A stretch of 12,500 nucleotides of DNA from Penaeus vannamei (lineage: Eukaryota; Arthropoda; Malacostraca; Decapoda; Penaeidae): contig NC_091551.1 in NCBI RefSeq assembly GCF_042767895.1, positions 53,231,810 through 53,244,309 on the forward strand, read 5' to 3'. Both the position numbers and the translations under genes were made by a program. The notes beneath the pieces were generated by a model that did no database searches, was not told the DNA's origin, and worked only from the letters and a program-made list of their open reading frames with translations. Each line of letters begins with the position of its first letter. The stretch's first letter is position 1. Shown in pieces: positions 8,142 to 12,500 of this stretch.

Positions 8142-8501
8142 CTAATTAGTAGGGAGGGTGCTCCTTTGTCGCAGAATGTGAAGGAGGTCGGAGGATACAG
8201 CGACGCTGCAGTACACAGGAAGTGGTGCAACCTCACATTCAGGTCCTGGTAGTGCTGGCTGCCCGCACCTCCCGCAGGCTTTCTCCCGACGGAGTAGGCT
8301 GTGGCGGAAGCACATCTCTAGCATTATTTCCTGGCTAGTTGCAATTTCGCGCAGAAAATCCGACTCCGAATACGAGCACCCTCCACACTCGGCCATCGCG
8401 GCGGCTATGACTGACTTCTGAACGCGACGGTTATTTCGGTTAGGAATACGGATGTCGTTATTCCAAAGGGAAAATCGACCTTGAGGCCATCGGTGTAACA
8501 T
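8142..8501 (-). pseudogene. 119-codon minus-strand ORF in the inverted-repeat spacer; possible zinc-ribbon fragment
   Basis: The frame lies in a GC-richer spacer between the two arms and is the only non-repetitive, compositionally coding-like frame in this part of the window. An internal ATG (8394-8396, preceded by GCCGCG, a good animal start context) would begin MAECGGCSYSESDFL. A Cys pair follows in LLRREKACGRCGQP, and later Cys residues occur in GPECE and VYCSV. A Cys-x2-Cys after an alpha-helical Leu/Arg stretch faintly recalls the N-terminal zinc ribbon of IS1595/Merlin-type transposases, but there is no catalytic domain and I cannot confirm it. It may equally be a captured host exon fragment or chance. 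I do not recognise the protein, and whether it is expressed is unknown. Confidence 0.3.
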
Positions 8502-8628
8502 CGAAGGAGGCGCAAAACCCGCCGACGAGGGAGGGCCACCCTGCTCATCCTGATTATACTACAATCGTCTCTCTATACAATGCTGACTATGCCAAGGTTA
8601 ATATGCTGATTCAGTGGGAATGTTACAA

Positions 8629-8839
8629 GGTAATTGAAATATTACGCCCGCCGCTCCGACATCGACGATGATTGTGTAACGCTCTAGCCTGCCGGGAATA
8701 CGGGGTGGAGATTTTGTTTCCTTGGCGGGGGTTGGGGGGCGGCAGCCCCCCCCCCCACGGGGGGTCGCAGGGGGCACAGCCCCCTGCAATGGAAAGTTAT
8801 GTGAGTAACCGTGTTTATTTTCACTGTGCGTTATATTAT
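8629..8839 (+). repeat. right arm of the large inverted repeat
   Basis: It starts GGTAATTGAAATATTACG, the same terminus type as 7722, followed by CCGCTCCGACATCG (also present inverted at 7866-7883). It then has the G-rich block (8726-8740), a C-run/G-run hairpin (8745-8764) and GCAGGGGGC...CCCCTGC at 8767-8787. The two short overlapping frames here (8598-8789 minus, 8672-8899 plus) only translate this GC-rich repeat. Confidence 0.85.
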
Positions 8840-9128
8840 GTGCTATTTAACCCCGCATTTTCCCTGGATCTATATATATCACTACATAAATGTTTTTAAT
8901 AATATTATCACCAATATGATCATATTATTACACTGAAATCGCTTATTATCAAAATCATCCCAACACGTAAAGGCACATGCATATAAAGAAAAAAATAATA
9001 ATTTGCAAAAGATGGCATCACGTATTGGAAAAGACGAGTACTTTGTGAGAAAAAAAAAATCTGTTTAAAGAAAAGAAGAAAAATAAATGAATAGACAGTG
9101 TTGAGTGCACATTAGTCTGGATGTTTTT
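8840..9128. other. AT-rich DNA, nothing recognised
   Basis: Poly-A patches (near 9049-9058) and AT-rich unique sequence, without a gene or a repeat family that I can identify. Confidence 0.65.
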
Positions 9129-9400
9129 GACGAGTATACATTGAAATGTGCATTTGAAAATATCTTAAACAAAACCTTCTACATTTTAATTATTTTGGCG
9201 AACACAAGATCTTGGCAAAAAATCCCTATTATTGTGCGTTGGCGTTGGCGTTGTGTGTGTGTGCGTACGTGTGTGTGTGTTTTTACACAGTCACAGGAAG
9301 AACAGGATTTTTCGCCAATATCTTGAGTGTTCACCAAAATAACTAAAACGTGCAACTGTTTGTAGATGGTTTTAAATGCACATTCCAAATGTACGCTCGT
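9129..9400. mobile_element. Inverted-repeat (foldback/MITE-like) element with a (GT)n loop
   Basis: Bases 9129-9226 and 9304-9400 pair as imperfect inverse complements. Shared blocks in order are ACGAG, GTACATT, GAATGTGCATTT (one mismatch), AACA, TTATTTTGG and GAACAC, then AAGAT.TTGGC and AAAATCC. The ~77-base loop holds GTTGGC repeats and a GTGTGTGTGT stretch (9254-9281). No target-site duplication is obvious and no protein is encoded; the overlapping frames on the two strands (9105-9326 and 9179-9388) are consequences of the symmetry. It is unrelated in sequence to the two other inverted-repeat systems in the window. Confidence 0.75.
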
Positions 9401-9517
9401 TAGTAAATATCCAAACTAGTGTGTAATCAGTACTGTTTAAACGGATTATTTAAACGGATTAGTTTTTGTTCATAAAAAGTACTTGTCGCCTTTTCCACCG
9501 TTTCCTAATATCTCTTG

Positions 9518-9631
<114 letters not shown>

Positions 9632-9696
9632 AGTTTTCTCTATTTGCATGCGTTCCTATGTGTCCGTACAATTATACCAAATTCAATATAATACAT

Positions 9697-9786
9697 AATG
9701 TTAATGATGATATTAATGAAAACATTTATGTAAAGATGATGAAGACAGTGATACAGACACTGATGATGATAATAATAACGATGATG

Positions 9787-9838
<52 letters not shown>

Positions 9839-9905
9839 TGATGATGATGATGAAAATAAATCGAAAAAAGAAAAAGAATAAGAATAATAAGAATACGAAT
9901 AACAA
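9697..9905. repeat. ATG/AAT trinucleotide-rich simple sequence
   Basis: Imperfect GATGAT and AATAATG runs lead into an uninterrupted AAT-type run at about 9787-9835, then ATG units (9836-9853), then an A-rich degenerate tail. Poly-Ile and poly-Tyr frames on both strands are artefacts. Confidence 0.93.
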
Positions 9906-11161
9906 TAACATAAGGCCTACATGACTGAGCAGAGTTATTCATCGCGTGGGTGCGCTGATATTCCTCTACCCAAGGCGTTTGTTTACAAGATCCCAGGGTG
10001 AGGTAATGCCTGAAACATTTCCCTGTAAATTTGTTCTTTGGCGGTTTTCAATTGAATGAGCCTTTAGAGGAGACTAAAACTTGGCATTTTACTCTTCATC
10101 CCGCGTTCTCAGGGTCTAGAAGTATCCGGCAGCCGAAAGTTTTAAATCCGTTCTTTTTTCGTCTGTCATCGGGCGCTTTCAACTGGCGGACAATCGCTGT
10201 TTTGACGGCGAGGAGGAACCGACCACGCTGCCTGAGGCAAAAGGAACTTTATATGTGTATTTTCGGACTGGCTTTTCTGGTTCCTATGGTCTCTTCCTTT
10301 TATTTTTGTTTTATACACAGAACACTTTTTTATGATATGAGACGCAATTTAGTTCATCCAAATTATTTCGAGGACTATACTAAATCTCACTCTTATCAAC
10401 AAGGCAGCGGTCCATAATGATCGTACTGCACTGCCCTACCCTCACACAACCCTGGTTTGTGCAAGACTGACTGGCCGAGATGAAAGCCAACCAACCTCAA
10501 CAGTGCGGGCAGTTAGGGTATCAACTGCTGTCATGCGGATATTCTGCCAGATCGTCTGCTCAGGACGCCGTGACATCACGTTTTCAGGGAAACGGAAATT
10601 TTGTTTTGTATATTTCTTAGACGGTGATGTATCTGAATTGTTTATTGGTTTATGAAGAGGATTTTTAGTGATTTTGTTCACCGTGGGCATTGAGGGGAAA
10701 CTTAACACACAAAGAAAATAATAACCTTTAGGTTTTTGGAAATTCAGTGTATGATTATTTTCAATAATTATAATGAATATTCAATGATAGATGAATGATA
10801 CAGTGATTTATTAATAATTCATAAAATATGTAAATGCATAAACCCCTTAAATACATGTCAGCAGCTCCATTGAAAAATCTTTCCATAGCGACAGAATTCG
10901 TACTAATCAAATAATGATTAACGCTGTGCAGGACAAAAAGAAGAAAAAAAAGTATAAACTGATAAAGATGATAAGGCAACTTTCCCGAACCATCTCAAAA
11001 TGCTAAATCGGAATCTAAGAGGATGCCATGCATTGTCTACAAAGTTCTTAATCTTCTTTATTGGCAGCGATAAACAAAATAGGAGAAAATAAATGACGAA
11101 GCGCTGACTAGACTGACCTCCCTGATGAGATTTAGATACTGACTTTCTTTAATGTCATAGG
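9906..11161. other. Unique-looking DNA without a supportable gene
   Basis: The longest frame (plus, 10031-10417, 128 codons) begins at TTG rather than ATG, includes a hydrophobic stretch (CIFGLAFLVPMVSSFYFCFI) and has no recognised domain. A polypyrimidine stretch ending TACACAG at 10314-10320 could be a 3' splice site but has no partner that I can justify. Small hairpins occur (CACAAACCCTGGTTTGTG type near 10443-10464). I make no gene call. Confidence 0.55.
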
Positions 11162-11215
11162 ACCCCCACCCCCCACCCCCCAAAAAAGAAGCAAAAAAAA
11201 AAAAAAAAAAAAAAA
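11162..11215. repeat. C-rich tract followed by poly(A)
   Basis: Three C runs separated by A (11163-11181) are followed by AAAAAAGAAGC and an uninterrupted run of about 23 A (11193-11215). The poly(A) could mark the 3' end of a plus-strand retroposed sequence, but no SINE or processed transcript is recognisable just upstream. Confidence 0.8.
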
Positions 11216-11479
11216 GCAACGATTCCTTCAGTCCCATCCTGAAATACAGCTTCAGAGAGGTATTATGTTTGACGGCAAGAGAATTACAACTTTGGCAATG
11301 CCCTTAAATGCGTCACTAATGCAGTTTAGAGGCATTTCAAAGGGGGAATACTACCCAAATATGAATGTGTTCTGTCAAGCGTGTTTTCCGACGGTGTGGA
11401 TATATTTTACACGGGTTTAATGGCTTCCTTGTTTCCTTTATACCACGTGCAAGCAACAATGTCCCCCACTGCAGTGACT

Positions 11480-11675
11480 CTTGATTCATCCTCTTTGCCT
11501 CTGCCTTAAACTGCAGTTGCGATCCGTCAGAATCCTCCCCGAGGTTTTCCCCAGGCTGTGACCTAGCACAGGTGGCTGGCTCCGTGAACCTGAGGTCTTA
11601 GTGCCTGTGCCCCTTGCCTAACCTCCTAAACTCCGCTTAGACCACGTTAGCCCTTCCCTCGAGCCCGCTTTATAG
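11480..11675 (-). mobile_element. Candidate tRNA-derived SINE (weak)
   Basis: On the minus strand, bases 11653-11633 read GGGCTAACGTGGTCTAAGCGG. This resembles the D-arm region (Pol III A box) of tRNA-Leu/Ser. About 43 bases further on, bases 11590-11578 read GGTTCACGGAGCC, a degraded B box (GGTTC conserved, remainder off consensus). The spacing fits a tRNA with a long variable arm. A non-tRNA body of more complex sequence continues to about 11480. I see no poly(A) or simple-repeat tail and no target duplication, so this may be coincidence. Confidence 0.25.
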
Positions 11676-11819
11676 TTTTATAGAAGCTTTGACAAGGGAT
11701 GGCAGCAGAAGCCTCCATACAGAGTAGCCTAGCATGCCTGTCCCCACCGCCCCGGAATGAGCAGATGGATAGAGGTACTGCCTCTTTGTCCTGGGATAGT
11801 GTGTCATTTGAACTTGTAA

Positions 11820-12500
<681 letters not shown>

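Noticed and set aside
9640..9942. Poly-Tyr, poly-Ile and His-rich frames on both strands
   Set aside because: They are translations of the AAT/ATG trinucleotide repeat.
10031..10417. 128-codon frame with a possible membrane segment
   Set aside because: It starts at TTG, shows no recognised domain and has no supporting splice partner. It could be an exon fragment but I cannot support a gene call.
10468..10520. tRNA-like A box (TGGCCGAGATGA) followed by GGGTATCAAC
   Set aside because: The B box is interrupted and no cloverleaf stems form, so it is too weak for a tRNA or SINE call.

Overview
The window looks like gene-poor, repeat-rich nuclear DNA of an animal. I find no intact cellular gene, no rRNA, no CRISPR array and no bacterial operon. 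The very high density of long dinucleotide and trinucleotide repeats, together with an arthropod-style non-LTR retroelement, suggests a decapod crustacean such as a penaeid shrimp. The organism is an inference from composition, not from a diagnostic gene.

Layout. Bases 1-1040 are AT-rich non-coding DNA ending in an ATCATT-type simple sequence. From about 1045 to 4820 lies a decayed non-LTR (LINE-type) retrotransposon. Its gag-like ORF1 is broken by frameshifts, a stop codon and a 1250-bp insertion. It carries three CCHC zinc knuckles (2888-3059) and a proline-rich C-terminal half. A second ORF (4018-4842) encodes an apurinic-type endonuclease domain, but the reverse transcriptase is gone and the ORF runs into simple sequence. 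The insertion (1502-2751) is a non-autonomous inverted-repeat DNA element resembling PIF/Harbinger, flanked by a TAA duplication. Removing it with one TAA restores the gag frame. It is built from repeated copies of a short terminal module and contains a perfect 30-bp palindrome.

From 4843 to 7720 there is simple sequence, AT-rich unique DNA, a ~570-bp purine-only tract with a ~22-bp minisatellite inside it (5837-6406), and a TATATG-type tract (7580-7720). Bases 7722-8840 hold a second inverted-repeat system: a small TIR element (7722-7904), then two ~200-bp arms in opposite orientation (7908-8103 and 8629-8839) around a GC-richer spacer with a 119-codon minus-strand ORF (8142-8501). A third, unrelated inverted repeat lies at 9129-9400.

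The rest (9400-12500) is AT-rich DNA with compound microsatellites (9520-9629, 9697-9905, 11820-12054), a C-rich/poly(A) patch (11162-11215) and a weak tRNA-derived SINE candidate on the minus strand (about 11480-11675). Nothing here appears to work together as a pathway. The biology is mobile-element nesting, decay and simple-repeat expansion.
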